A DNA stretch of 64,000 nt from Unio delphinus (lineage: Eukaryota > Mollusca > Bivalvia > Unionida > Unionidae), in NCBI GenBank assembly GCA_029339505.1, contig JAQISU010000114.1:2652501-2716500 (forward strand). The letters run 5' to 3'. Below the pieces are notes generated by a model. That model made no database searches. It saw only the letters and a list, made by a program, of their open reading frames with translations, and was not told the DNA's origin. The position numbers and the translations under genes were made by a program. Shown here piece by piece: positions 1-11,900 of the stretch; the stretch's first letter is position 1, and each line of letters opens with the position of its first letter.

Positions 1-174
1 GATAGATCAGGCAAGATACATCATCTATGCAGATTGTTTTTCGATACTGTTGACAATACAATAGCATAATAATCTTGTAGAATATTCCTGCCAAATTTTA
101 AAGCAATTTATTGGATGAAATTACAATTTCTACTAATGAAGTCTCAGATAAAAATATGACTTCAAAACTAGAAA

Positions 175-994
175 TCACATATACTCGCTTATATGTAGAG
201 TAAAAAATAACAAAGATCTTGATATGCTGTTACACAGTATCATAATGCATATGAGATAAGGGTCTGTTACACAGTATTATAATGCATATGAGATAAGGGT
301 CTGTTACACAGTATCATAATGCATATGAGATAAGGGTCTGTTACACAGTATTATAATGCATATGAGATAAGGGTCTGTTACACAGTATCATAATGCATAT
401 GAGATAAGGGTCTGTTACACAGTATCATAATGCTTATGAGATAAGTGTCTGTTACACAGTATCATAATGCATATGAGATAAGGGTCTGTTACACAGTATC
501 ATAATGCATATGAGATAAGGGTCTGTTACACAGTATCATAATGCATATGAGATAAGGGTCTGTTACACAGTATCATAATGCATATGAGATAAGGGTCTGT
601 TACACAGTATCATAATGCGTATGAGATAAGGGTCTGTTACACAGTATCATAATGCGTATGAGATAAGGGTCTGTTACACAGTATCATAATGCATATGAGA
701 TAAGGGTCTGTTACACAGTATCATAATGCATATGAGATAAGGGTCTGTTACACAGTATTATAATGCATATGAGATAAGGGTCTGTTACACAGTATCATAA
801 TGCATATGAGATAAGGGTCTGTTACACAGTATTATAATGCATATGAGATAAGGGTCTGTTACACAGTATCATAATGCATATGAGATAAGGGTCTGTTTTC
901 TTTGTTATGCTGAATACTCTTATCAGATGCACCAGCAGATCTGGATCTCTGTAATTTGCAGTTTGACTTTACTTGTAAACGAGTACACGTGGTA
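175..994. mobile_element. MITE with inverted ends CACATATACTCGCTTATA / GAGTACACGTGG, expanded by an internal satellite
   Basis: The left end (about 176) and right end (to about 993) are imperfect inverted repeats of the CCATATATACTC type. The same ends and interior (CAAAGATCTTGAT, GATCTG near CAGTTTG-GACTT) recur at 16788, 62546 and 63360. The interior is swollen by an 18-copy 37-bp array. No coding capacity. Target duplication is not clear. Confidence 0.65.
228..894. repeat. 37-bp minisatellite, about 18 copies
   Basis: The unit begins TGTTACACAGTATCATAATG and ends GAGATAAGGGTC. Copies are nearly identical; the commonest variants are TATCATAA/TATTATAA and GCATATG/GCGTATG. A diverged single unit appears again at 3061..3095. 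The unit matches the interior of the surrounding MITE family (compare CACATAATGCACCAG at 62610), so the array probably arose by amplification of MITE sequence. Confidence 0.9.
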
Positions 995-1767
995 ATTACT
1001 TGGCTAGACTCTTGTCTTTCCATTTGTTGTGGAACATTTCTAATGTAAAATACTGTTATGGTCATAATATCTGACTGATTATTTTAAGTAAAATAATACA
1101 TTATTTGGGAAAGATGTAAAATTTATGTCAAATGATACCACTTGTCTTTGCCTTGACAGTTGATAGGTATCAGTTTGTGCTTATCAGCAGCATAAGTTTC
1201 AGTGTTAAGATTCTTTACAGGTGGCTCAATATATTCTAAAACTGTCATATATTTAGTCATTAAACCTGGTGGGTGTATTTATCCAGAATAGTATTATCAC
1301 AGGCAAAGTAGGTCACATTCACTGACTTTTAGTAAATATACTTTTACATTTTACGTCATGTTTGTAATTGTTGTGTCTTCAGTCATCAATTTTGATGAGT
1401 GTGTTAGCTCTACTGGTCATAGAGCAAATGTTTGTACATTTGGGATTGCCTGTTGTCATCTTATGTGGTCTGTGGTCCATCTACATCTACTACTTCTCAT
1501 ATTCTAGAAAAAATTGATCAAACTTTAAATACTATTTTTTTTTCAGGAAAACCACTCCACATATTTAACTCATTTGACAGGATTTTGGTAATTTGGCCTT
1601 TTTAACAAATGATGCTAATCTGCAATCAAGTCTGGGTACCATTTAACAATGTAATAATGGCTTCTTAAAAAAAGTTAGGAGCAGTTGCCCCAATTTGCCA
1701 AAAAGCAGAAATGTTTAAAGTTTGAACAAATGATGATGATTTGCCCTCGAGTATGGCTGCCATTGCC
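995..1767. other. Non-coding, no recognised feature
   Basis: AT-rich sequence inside the upstream part of the TPCN2 locus. No exon with channel homology, no RNA gene and no repeat array seen. The end (about 1600..1780) has two loosely similar blocks around TGATGCTAATCTGC and GATGATTTGCCC that resemble the dispersed repeat family at 32 kb and 39.5 kb. Confidence 0.5.
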
Positions 1768-1780
1768 AAAAATAGAAATG

Positions 1781-2040
1781 GGGGCCCCGGGTGGCCAAGT
1801 GGTCTAAATCGCTTTCCATTACAGATCACTGCCATCTTACCTCTGTCTGCGTAGGTTCGAGTCTAAGATTCGGCTAATGTAGTTATGTGAGAAAGATTGC
1901 CAGTAGCTTCTCATGGGTTGGTGGTTCTTTCCAGGGGTTTCCCGGGTTCTTCCTTCACCAATAATACTGGCCGCCATGTATATCCTATTGTGTGCTGAAA
2001 AATGGCATTAAACCGTACAACAACAACAACAACAACAACA
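1781..2040 (+). mobile_element. tRNA-derived SINE with MetaSINE-like 3' domain and 13-bp target duplication
   Basis: The head has a pol III A box (GTGGCCAAGTGG) and B box (GGTTCGAGTCT). The 3' part (CTTCACCAATAATACTGG, CCGCC, GGCATTAAACC) resembles the conserved MetaSINE domain common in bivalves, and the tail is (AAC)n. The 13-bp sequence AAAAATAGAAATG occurs directly before (1768..1780) and after (2041..2053) the element, showing retrotransposed insertion. Length 260 bp appears full. Confidence 0.88.
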
Positions 2041-2053
2041 AAAAATAGAAATG

Positions 2054-3060
2054 TCTTTAAATGTCAGTAAGCATCATATTAACCCAGATTTCTTGGCTTA
2101 GTGCCCTTGCATTTGATTGAGGTATATGTCATCAGGAGAGCAATCTCAGGCCTGCATGAGCCTCTTGTTGCATTTGGAACTTTTTCTGGCATTGTTACAT
2201 GTGCAGTCATGAAATGTCGTGGGTGCATTAAACAATAGGGAAAAAGCAGGACACTGTAAACTTATTTTTAATCTCCAGCAAGTGTATACATTTTTTGCCT
2301 TTAGCTTTGTTTCTTTGACGCTGTATGTGCAGTCATAAAACTTGATGGGTGCATTCATCTTTTAGAGGTGTTACAAACTATTAGCAAAATCAGATCACAC
2401 TGACCATTCTATGCTACTTATGTAAAGTCATTGTGTTTAACTCCATATCTCAGATATTTTGTGCAGTCATCATCACATTTCAACTAACTGAATTGCATGT
2501 CATTGGAACATGACATGTTCACTTGATTGTGTCCGAGTTTGATTCAGTTACAACAAGGACATCATAGTAAGTATAGGACGACTAATGTAACTGGACATTA
2601 ATTGTTGAAAAGTCTTAATATGGACAGCCAGATATGTGAAATATTCTTCAAACATTTTCCTTTAGTTCCTGTGTCAGTAAACCAATGAACACATAAGAAA
2701 GGCAATGCCATTTATTTTGGAAGTAAGACGTCAACTCAATTAACACAATTACGGGACTAGGATGTTCATATCTCACACCAACACATATAATTGATTAGTT
2801 TTCTCTTGTATTTCACTATCATGAAATATTGTAAACGAAAAATATCATGTATCATTAATAGAGATAGAGTATTATTTGTTTTGTTATTAGAAGCAGCATG
2901 CAAACTTTAGTTTGCAAGAAATGTTCTATAAACAAAACTTGCCTTATAAATAATAAAACTGCTGAAACAATTGTAGATATATCATGACAATAATGATAGT
3001 ATCAAGTAGTATATTATTATGGGAAAATGACTATCCTACATGGCTTTCTTATAAGAGTTA
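2054..3060. other. Non-coding, no recognised feature
   Basis: AT-rich intronic or upstream sequence. Two similar stretches (about 2190..2240 and 2320..2360, both with GTGCAGTCAT and GGTGCATT) suggest an old short duplication. No exon signal found. Confidence 0.45.
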
Positions 3061-3179
3061 ACAGTATCATACATGCATGTGAGACATGGGTATCACTTGT
3101 GGTACAGCAGTTACCCTCTAATGTCTGGTAGCATGATTGCAGTATTTGTGGTGATATCATAATTACAATTATCTAATGA

Positions 3180-3727
3180 CTGTTATAGCTTAATGACAGT
3201 TACTGGTAATGACTGGTAGCATAATTAAAATTACCAGTTACTGGTAATGATTATAGTGTCATAATAGCAATGACTAATAATAGCTATCATATCATAATTA
3301 CACATACTGGTAATGACTGGTAGCATAATTACAGTTACCAGTAATGGCTTTTGTAGCATGATTACAGTTACTGGTAATGACTATAGTGTCATAATAGCAA
3401 TGACTAATAATAGCTATCATATCATAATTACACATACTGGTAATGACTGGTAGCATAATTACAGTTACCAGTAATGGCTTTTGTAGCATGATTACAGTTA
3501 CTGGTAATGACTATAGTGTCATAATAGCAATTACTAATAATAGCTATCATATCATAATTACACATACTGGTAATGACTGGTTGCATAATTACAGTTACCC
3601 ATAATGACTGCTGTAACATAAATATAGTTACTGGTAATGACTCAGGTAGCATAACTATAATTACAAGTTATGGCTGTAGTAGCATATTACAATTATTTGT
3701 AATGACTGTGGTAGCATAATTGCAGCT
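3180..3727. repeat. Diverged tandem repeat, about 33-bp subunits in about 130-bp blocks
   Basis: TAGCATAATTACAGTTACC and relatives recur every 30-35 bp. A longer block containing AGCTATCATATCATAATTA recurs at 3281, 3411 and 3541, i.e. a period of 130 bp. This is an older, more diverged flank of the satellite at 3728..4905. Confidence 0.8.
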
Positions 3728-4905
3728 ACTAGTAATGGATTTGGTAGCATGGTTGGAATTACCAGTAATGGATTTGGTAGCATAATTGCAGCTACTAGTA
3801 ATGGATTTGGTAGCATGGTTGGAATTACCAGTAATGGATTTGGTAGCATAATTGCAGCTACTAGTAATGGATTTGGTAGCATGGTTGGAATTAGCAGTAA
3901 TGGATTTGGTAGCATGGTTGGAATTAGCAGTAATGGATTTGGTAGCATGGTTGGAATTAGCAGTAATGGATTTGGTTGCATGGTTGGAATTACCAGTAAT
4001 GGATTTGGTAGCATGGTTGGAATTACCAGTAATGGATTTGGTAGCATAATTGCAGCTACTAGTAATGGATTTGGTAGCATGGTTGGAATTACCAGTAATG
4101 GATTTTGTAGCATAATTGCAGCTACTAGTAATGGATTTGGTAGCATGGTTGGAATTACCAGTAATGGATTTGGTAGCATGGTTGGAATTAGCAGTAATGG
4201 ATTTGGTAGCATGGTTGGAATTACCAGTAATGGATTTGGTTGCATGGTTGGAATTACCAGTAATGGATTTGGTAGCATGGTTGGAATTACCAGTAATGGA
4301 TTTGGTAGCATGGTTGGAATTACCAGTAATGGATTTGGTAGCATGGTTGGAATTAGCAGTAATGGATTTGGTAGCATGGTTGGAATTAGCAGTAATGGAT
4401 TTGGTAGCATGGTTGGAATTACCAGTAATGGATTTGGTTGCATGGTTGGAATTACCAGTAATGGATTTGGTAGCATGGTTGGAATTACCAGTAATGGATT
4501 TGGTAGCATAATTGCAGCTACTAGTAATGGATTTGGTAGCATGGTTGGAATTACCAGTAATGGATTTTGTAGCATAATTGCAGCTACTAGTAATGGATTT
4601 GGTAGCATGGTTGGAATTACCAGTAATGGATTTGGTAGCATGGTTGGAATTAGCAGTAATGGATTTGGTAGCATGGTTGGAATTACCAGAAATGGATTTG
4701 GTTGCATGGTTGGAATTACCAGTAATGGATTTGGTAGCATGGTTGGAATTACCAGTAATGGATTTGGTAGCATGGTTGGAATTACCAGTAATGGATTTGG
4801 TAGCATGGTTGGAATTAGCAGTAATGGATTTGGTAGCATGGTTGGAATTACCAGTAATGGATTTGGTTGCATGGTTGGAATTACCAGTAATGGATTTGGT
4901 AGCAT
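3728..4905. repeat. 33-bp satellite, about 35 copies, with a 462-bp higher-order period
   Basis: The unit reads ATGGATTTGGTAGCATGG followed by TTGGAATTACCAGTA. Because 33 is divisible by three, frames on both strands stay open for about 390-420 codons, but the product is only an 11-residue repeat. Variant units (GATTTTGTAGCATAATTGC) at 4101 and 4563 show that a 14-unit block was duplicated. Not a gene in my view. Confidence 0.92.
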
Positions 4906-4959
4906 CACATTCAGATTTTTTGTAATTTGATGTTAGGGGCATATAGTATTATACTTGAC

Positions 4960-5090
4960 CATCCATCCGTCTGATTAAGTTTTGTCCATTAATCCATCTG
5001 GTTAATGTTTGCCCATCCATCCAGCTGGTTAAATTTTGCCCATCCATCCAGCTGGTTAAATTTTGTCCATCCATCCATCTGGTTAAGTCT
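4960..5090. repeat. About 27-bp tandem repeat, five copies
   Basis: CCATCCATCCAGCTGGTTAA with TTTTGCC recurs with small changes. No coding role. Confidence 0.75.
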
Positions 5091-5478
5091 TGTATTTAGG
5101 TCAGTTTACAGGTTTTTTAGTATGTAGGCATTCATGTTCCATGCACATATTAATATTTTGCCAAAAAGTTTTGGAAATAATGCAAGTTATTCAGTTATGC
5201 TGATACTAGAATAACATTTCTCTATTTTAATGTGCTTCCATATGAGTTTGTCTCTTTATAAGTTTTGTCCAAGATCCCATTTCATCATTTATTAGTAATA
5301 TTATGTATAAAACACCTCAATACAGGGTGACATGACTTTAAGGCAGTGTATTTTTATGGCTCCATTAAAAGCATTATAATGAAGGTGTACTGTTGGTTTG
5401 CATCAAAAATTGCTGCTAATACAATCAGTTTTGTTTATCACAAACAAAAGTATTTCTTTAAATTAAATTTAATTACAG

Positions 5479-5591
5479 AGATCGATGCAGAGCAGTTTGC
5501 TAAGACGGAGGCAGGGTGAGAGAATGTCATATGAGGCTTTAAAACAACGACAGACTCGTGGCAATCTGAGGCGAATGGAAGTATCTGAGGG
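5479..5591 (+). CDS. TPCN2: TPCN2 exon 1 of window: I-II linker
   Basis: Acceptor AATTACAG/AGATCG, donor GAGGG/GTAAAA, phase 0 in and 2 out. Encodes window residues 1-38, starting RSMQSSLLRRRQGE, strongly basic, matching the stretch after domain I S6 in human TPC2 that reads LLQTSLFRRR (from memory). AG at 5480 is an alternative acceptor, but 5478 keeps the frame and the homology. No in-frame stop before the donor. Confidence 0.85.
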
Positions 5592-8500
5592 GTAAAATCA
5601 GAATGTGTTCATACCTCTCACTCTGGTACAAAAGGCAACTCCCATACCTGCTGTGAGAACATAACTGCTTTTCACATCTTCCAGAAAACAGACTGGTTTG
5701 ATCCTCTGTTCAGTGATAATGTCTGTCTAGCTTTCAAATTTAGCATATTGACCCCTTTGAGTTTAGAACTGACCTTGTAATATTTAAGGCAGTTGGGGCC
5801 TGTGATGTTCTCTACAACCAGGATATCTTTTTCATTTGTCACAAGATAAATTCTTTTTCATACAATTTAGTTAATTCTTAATGCAGTGAGAAACTTTATT
5901 TGGGTAGAAAACACTGGTCACTAACTACACAAGCAGGTGACAGTACATACATGTTTATTTCTTAATGAAATTAAAGCTTTATAATCTATGCTGTTGGCTT
6001 TATCTTGACTAGTGATGTGGTAAAATATTTGCTAGTTAGAAATAGTGATGTAAACTTGCATAATTTTAATAATTATTTTTTTGTCACTGTTCATTGTTTG
6101 TCTTGTTTTTATAACACATTACAGATTTTGATAATCATTTCTTTATAGGCTGGTGATCTATTTTCAGGTTAGATGTCAATTTTGATAATCATTTTGTTAT
6201 AAACTGGTTATCTATTTTTAAGTTAAATGTCTATTTTCATAATCATTTTTTTATAGACTGGTGATATGTTTTCAGGTTAGATGTCTATTTTGAAAATCAT
6301 TTTTTTTATAAACTGGTTATCTATTTTTAAGTTAAATGTCTATTTTGATAATCATTTTTTTTTAGACTGGTGATATGTTTTCAGGTTAGATGTCTATTTT
6401 GATAATCATTTTTTTATAAACTGGTTATCTATTTTTAAGTTAAATGTCTATTTTGATAATCATTTATTTTTAGACTGGTGATCTGTTTTCAGATTGAACG
6501 TCTATTTGGGAGATGTAAAGGTTGTAGTCAGCCAAGCAAATATTGACAAGAACACAAAAGTTGCCATAATGGAGGTATGTTTTATATCCATTCATAACCA
6601 ATGTCTAAAATGGTCAAAATTTATTGCATAAAGCACGCTGCACATTCATTTATTTTCCTACTATCAGATTATTGCATTTTGGCCAAAAATGACATTTGTA
6701 TTACTTGTCTTGACAGGAGAGGGGGGGGGGGGGCATTGCCAAAAAGTTAAGGTAATCCGCTATACTGTACTTCTAAAATATTTGTATATTCAGTCCATAG
6801 TGACAACAGAATCTCACTTTAAAAAATGACATTTGTGCTCATGCCAGTGAGGTTGTCTTATCCACAAATTTAAGTGTCGTTTTACTTTGGGCATAATAAC
6901 TTGTAGTTTCTCTCAACCATAGAGGGCTTAGACTTTTGTTACTTAACAAATTGAAGTGAATCCACTGTATTCTTTTAGAATAAATGTCCATGGTGTCATC
7001 AAAATGCCATGTCATTTTTTAAAATATTTTGTGTGTAAGTTCATGCCATGCCATTTTGACATGGAGTTTTCATCAGAAGATTTCTTATGGTGTCTAGTTG
7101 GTTTTAAATGAAAATGATGCAGATTGACACTCACTATGAAGTTTTCATGAGTAGACTTGTTATGATGCTTAGATAAACCTAAAAAAAAATGGCGTTAATC
7201 TTAATCCAGCCTGTCGGCCGTGATGACTTTCTTGAAAATCATTCTGCTAGCTAGCTACTGTTCTATCCTAAATTGGTGGTCATGTTGACATGTTTTCACC
7301 AAAATGATATAAATGATTATTTGGTCCTAAATGAAAATGATTCTAATCTGATATCCTTCAAAGTAACTAAGTTGAAAATATTACTTTTGCAAAAAATTAG
7401 CGATAATTTCAACATTGGTAGCAGTTAAAAAGAAGAAATGATCTTATTTTGAATTCCTGGAAATTCTTTTCTGCCTTTGAGGAACTGGTATTTGAACTTG
7501 TCTCATAGTTTCATTGGTGAATTGTCATCACAATTTCATACATACATTCAGTAGGGTAGATTGATATTGTTAAATAATCTGTAGGCACTAAGCATCCAAG
7601 TCAAAGAAAAAGTGGTCATTTCAATTTTATTTTGATTGCTTTGAATTCTATATTTGTGTTTTACTGCAATTCGTCATATACATGTGAATTATTATGTGAA
7701 TTAGTTTCTTGATTATATATATGATAAAAACAAAGTCAACAACAACAACACTTTGATATAAGTTAACAGTGACATCCCTACTTAAACTAAAAGCATTACA
7801 AATTGTTGGTGGCATATACTTTTATCATAGGAAATAAACTTATTTTGCGTCATTGATGATAAAGACAACTGATAAAAAGCCAAGGACGTGTAATACTGCA
7901 GATTCTTTTTTGTTTCAGGCAATCACTGAAACTGAGGCTGCAGATGATCTTGTATCCTGGGAAGATTTCTTAAAGATCATGTCAGTAATGGAGAAAGAGA
8001 AGAAAAAAAGACCAGTTAGTAATAACTATACGATCTTCCTTATCCGATTTTGTGAATGAGGGATATTTTATCAATAACTGTATAGAGATCCAACTTAGAT
8101 TAGTGTTAAAAAAAGTGTCCTAGGTTACATTTAATTGCCTTCTGAATTATTCCCCCCCCCCTCCCACCATAAAGAGATAAATTTACATAGTTCTTAAACA
8201 ACTGTTTTCTTGCCTATAAGATTCTTGACATTCTTGACTTTTAATTACAGTTCATTTGTAACAGCATGTTAGGGAAATCTCACGTTTTTTATTTCCTTAT
8301 TTTTAATATTTAATCTGGTTGTCATTTGTCATGTACTACCTTGATGATGTTATAATTTGGTAGAACACAATTGAATAATGTTGTAGTGTTTAACATGATT
8401 TCAATGTTGACAATCAGGTCAAGCAATTTCTGTAATGGAATACAGCTAGAGCAGTTTTATTTCTTTCTGCTTTTAAGAATCATAGGGGAGAGCAGTAATT

Positions 8501-8840
8501 TTAGTAATGGTATGTACTACATAAAGGGTGTACACCTCTTTCAATTATTTTTGCTTATCCAGCCTTCCACAAAACAATATAATTTCTTATCTGCTTTTGT
8601 TTGTTTTTCTTGCCTTGATGCTAGCTGCATCTGCAGAGGTTCTGTTACAAGAAATATCCAGGCTAAGGTATAATATTTACTTAACCAATGGATATCACTT
8701 GCAGGTACTTTTGCCATCCTGTTTATAAGAAATCAGTCTTTAGTTTCTCATTTTCTGACCCTCATGGTTCACAATTTTCATGTCTATGTTGTTGCATTTG
8801 TGATGAGTAACCATCACTTCTGTTATTGCAAAGTGTGTAC

Positions 8841-8911
<71 letters not shown>

Positions 8912-11900
8912 AAAGAAAACATGATGTTAAGAATGAACATCTTACATATAATTTTTTTGATCTTATTCATAATTTTGAACTTAAAATATTTTGAACTTTA
9001 AAGTATATCTTGAGGTGCAAGATATGTGATCATAAGACAGTTAAACCAATTTATGTAAATAATGTAAAAACATGATAGCTTAACCGTCATAAGCTGTATA
9101 TGTGTTGATGAGATGGCTTGTCCATGTCATGAACTGTAAATAATGTAATGAGACAGCTTAACCATATCATAAACTGTAAATAATGTAATGAGACAGCTTA
9201 ACCATATCATAAACTGTAAATAATGTGTTCAGATAGCTTAACCATATCATAAACTGTAAATAATGTAATGAGACAGCTTAATCATATCATAAACTGTAAA
9301 TAATGTGATCAGATAGCTTAACCATATCATAAACTGTAAATAATGTGATCAGATATCTTAACCATATCATGGGTCATAAATACTGTGAAGAAAAGACAGC
9401 TTAACCATGTCTGTAAATGTGAGGAAGAAACATCTTAAATATGACATGAGCTGTAAATAATGTGAGGATGAGACATCTTAACCATGTCAAGAGCTGTAAA
9501 TAAAATGATGATGATTCAGTTGACCATTTCATGAGCTGTAAATAATGCAATTAGACAGCTTGTCAATAACACAAGCTGTAAATAATGTGATGAGCTAACT
9601 TTTCCATAGTATGAGCTGTAAACAGTGTGATGATGAAACAGTTTGACTATGTCATGAGCTGTAAATAATGTGTTAAGAGACAGCTTCACCATATCATGAG
9701 CTGTAAATAATGTGTTAAGAGACAGCTTCACCATGTCATGAACTGTAAATAATGTTTTAAGAGACAGCTTCACCATGTCATGAACTGTAAAATGTATAGT
9801 TTGCAACAATCTAGTTAGTACGCAGTTTTAGAAGCGGTCCTGTGTACATTCTAAGCACTATCACCACTGAGCAATCTGATTAAAATCAGCTGTTACGTAC
9901 TATGACACTAACATCTGAACTAACTCGATACGGGGTCATGTCCAGGCGACCTTTGCATGATACATACTAATTAAAATTTCCACCAATCGGATTGGACTTT
10001 TCATACATCAGTTCGATAGCGAAGCAAACTGGACTTCTGAGCATCCTTTTTGTGATGGGTTTTCGTTTCGGCGAAGGCAAATTTAAGAGTAAAGTTTTTG
10101 AAACAGTTTCTGCGAATTCTTTTAGCCTTTTCTTTACCTCTAAAACTTCCTTTTCTGACCTCAACACTTTTTCAACTGATCTGTAACATTTTTGGCACAC
10201 TCCACTTTCGTCATCTGCAGCGATTCTTACTTCAGTAACTCGCGCAATGTTTTCCACTCGTTCTGAATTTAACTTAAGTTTTCTATCCAGAAATTTCTTT
10301 TCAATCTCGCTGCCGTCTTTAAGCCTTTCTATCTGGATGAACGAAAACCCGCACAAAACACAAATATTTCCAAGAAAATACGTTTTTATTGGTGTTATGA
10401 TTTGCACCGAGGGGGTTTTCCATTTTCTATTGTCTTTCGATATCTCTCAGTTTCTTTCTATCCGACACGATGTCTCTGAAATACTGTTACTGGTTTGCCA
10501 GTCGCGTTTTGATTGGTCAATGCAAAGGTCGCCTGGACATGACCCCGTATCGAGTTAGTTCAGATGTTAGTGTCGTAGTACGTAACAGCTGATTTTAATC
10601 AGATTACACCACTGAGATGTGTCATTTGTGACATTACTTCATGAAAAACGAGGTTATTCAGTTCATTTTAGAGTTCCTGGATAAGTCTGCATGTTGCTAT
10701 CATGTGCTAATTCAGGTTTGGTCTGTATCTTTATCTGACCATCCATAATTGGCACAATAGCATTTTAGAAGCATGAAGACCAGATTTCCCTATTTTTTTT
10801 AATGCATGGTCATTGAATCTTGCACATGCATTATATAACTTTCAGATCTGATACCGCAGAGGTGCACAGGATCAGTGATATCACGATGCAGTTGAAGCTC
10901 TCTTCGTTCACTAAATTACATATAGTCCTACTCTAGCTTGTTGATACAACGAATCTTGTCTGTAAAAGGAACCATAAAGTTGTGTCATTTGGTTACAGCT
11001 GCCCATTATGTAATGGTTGATTTTTTTCAGCGAAATGAAGAGAAACTGTTTGTAATTATTGTTCTCTGTGAGCCTGTGTTTTGTACATGGAAGTGCATGC
11101 CAAGATAGGTTTTGCTGTATTTGATAACTTGATATAATAAGGTAACTAATCTGGAATTTTTGTTTTTTATTTTCTTGTTTTATTTCCCATAATTCTAGAA
11201 GCCGCTTATCAGACGGTTTCAGAATCCACACTTGCATAGGTTCCAGAAAATCTTCTCTCACAAGTACTACACCTTTTTTGGGAACCTTATGGCTTTTGTC
11301 AATGTCATCTTGATTACAGTATGTATATTTTGATTTGCATAAAACAAATTATGTGTTTATGTAGAAGACCCAATTTTACTGCATTTCATTTAAGCCTTTT
11401 TCATGTTCTAAACAGTCCTTTTTTCATTATGGAATTATTTTGTTAGTGAAAAACTTGTAGCAATAAAGTAAAGCTATCTAACCTGTGTGGTTAAACTTTT
11501 GTTGGCTAATTTAGCTACGAGTATGAAGTTGCATTCTTAGGATTACAGATATTTATTTGTTGGTGCATGAATACATAAGTAGTTCCTTTTTCGTGTTATG
11601 AACTAATATCTTGCCTTTTCATCATGTGATATGAATTTATAAATAGTATAAAATCATTGTTTCACAGACAGAATATCAAAATTATGTCACTAAATATTTG
11701 TGACCTTTAAAATAATGTTGCAAGTTTTATTAGGTTTTCTCTGGAAACTTTGGGTAGCTCAGAACATGGTGTTCCTAAATCCAATTAATTCTTTAAATCC
11801 CACTGAAATTCTTGGTAGCATGATACTAATCACATTGGCACCCTTCTGGTGTTTCAGATATTATAATGTGTGTGACAATTTGATGTAATAAATGGTGAAA

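Noticed and set aside
1781..1860. A tRNA gene at the A and B boxes
   Set aside because: No acceptor stem or anticodon arm; flanking 13-bp duplication and (AAC)n tail show a SINE.
3661..4942. Open frames of 393-424 codons on both strands (SNGFGSMVGIT, NPLLVIPTMLP, NHATKSITGNS repeats)
   Set aside because: They are by-products of a stop-free 33-bp satellite; all frames translate to an 11-residue repeat, on both strands, with no start context or unique domain.
8740..8994. Arg-Glu and Ser-Leu repeat proteins across the GA run
   Set aside because: Simple microsatellite translation on both strands.
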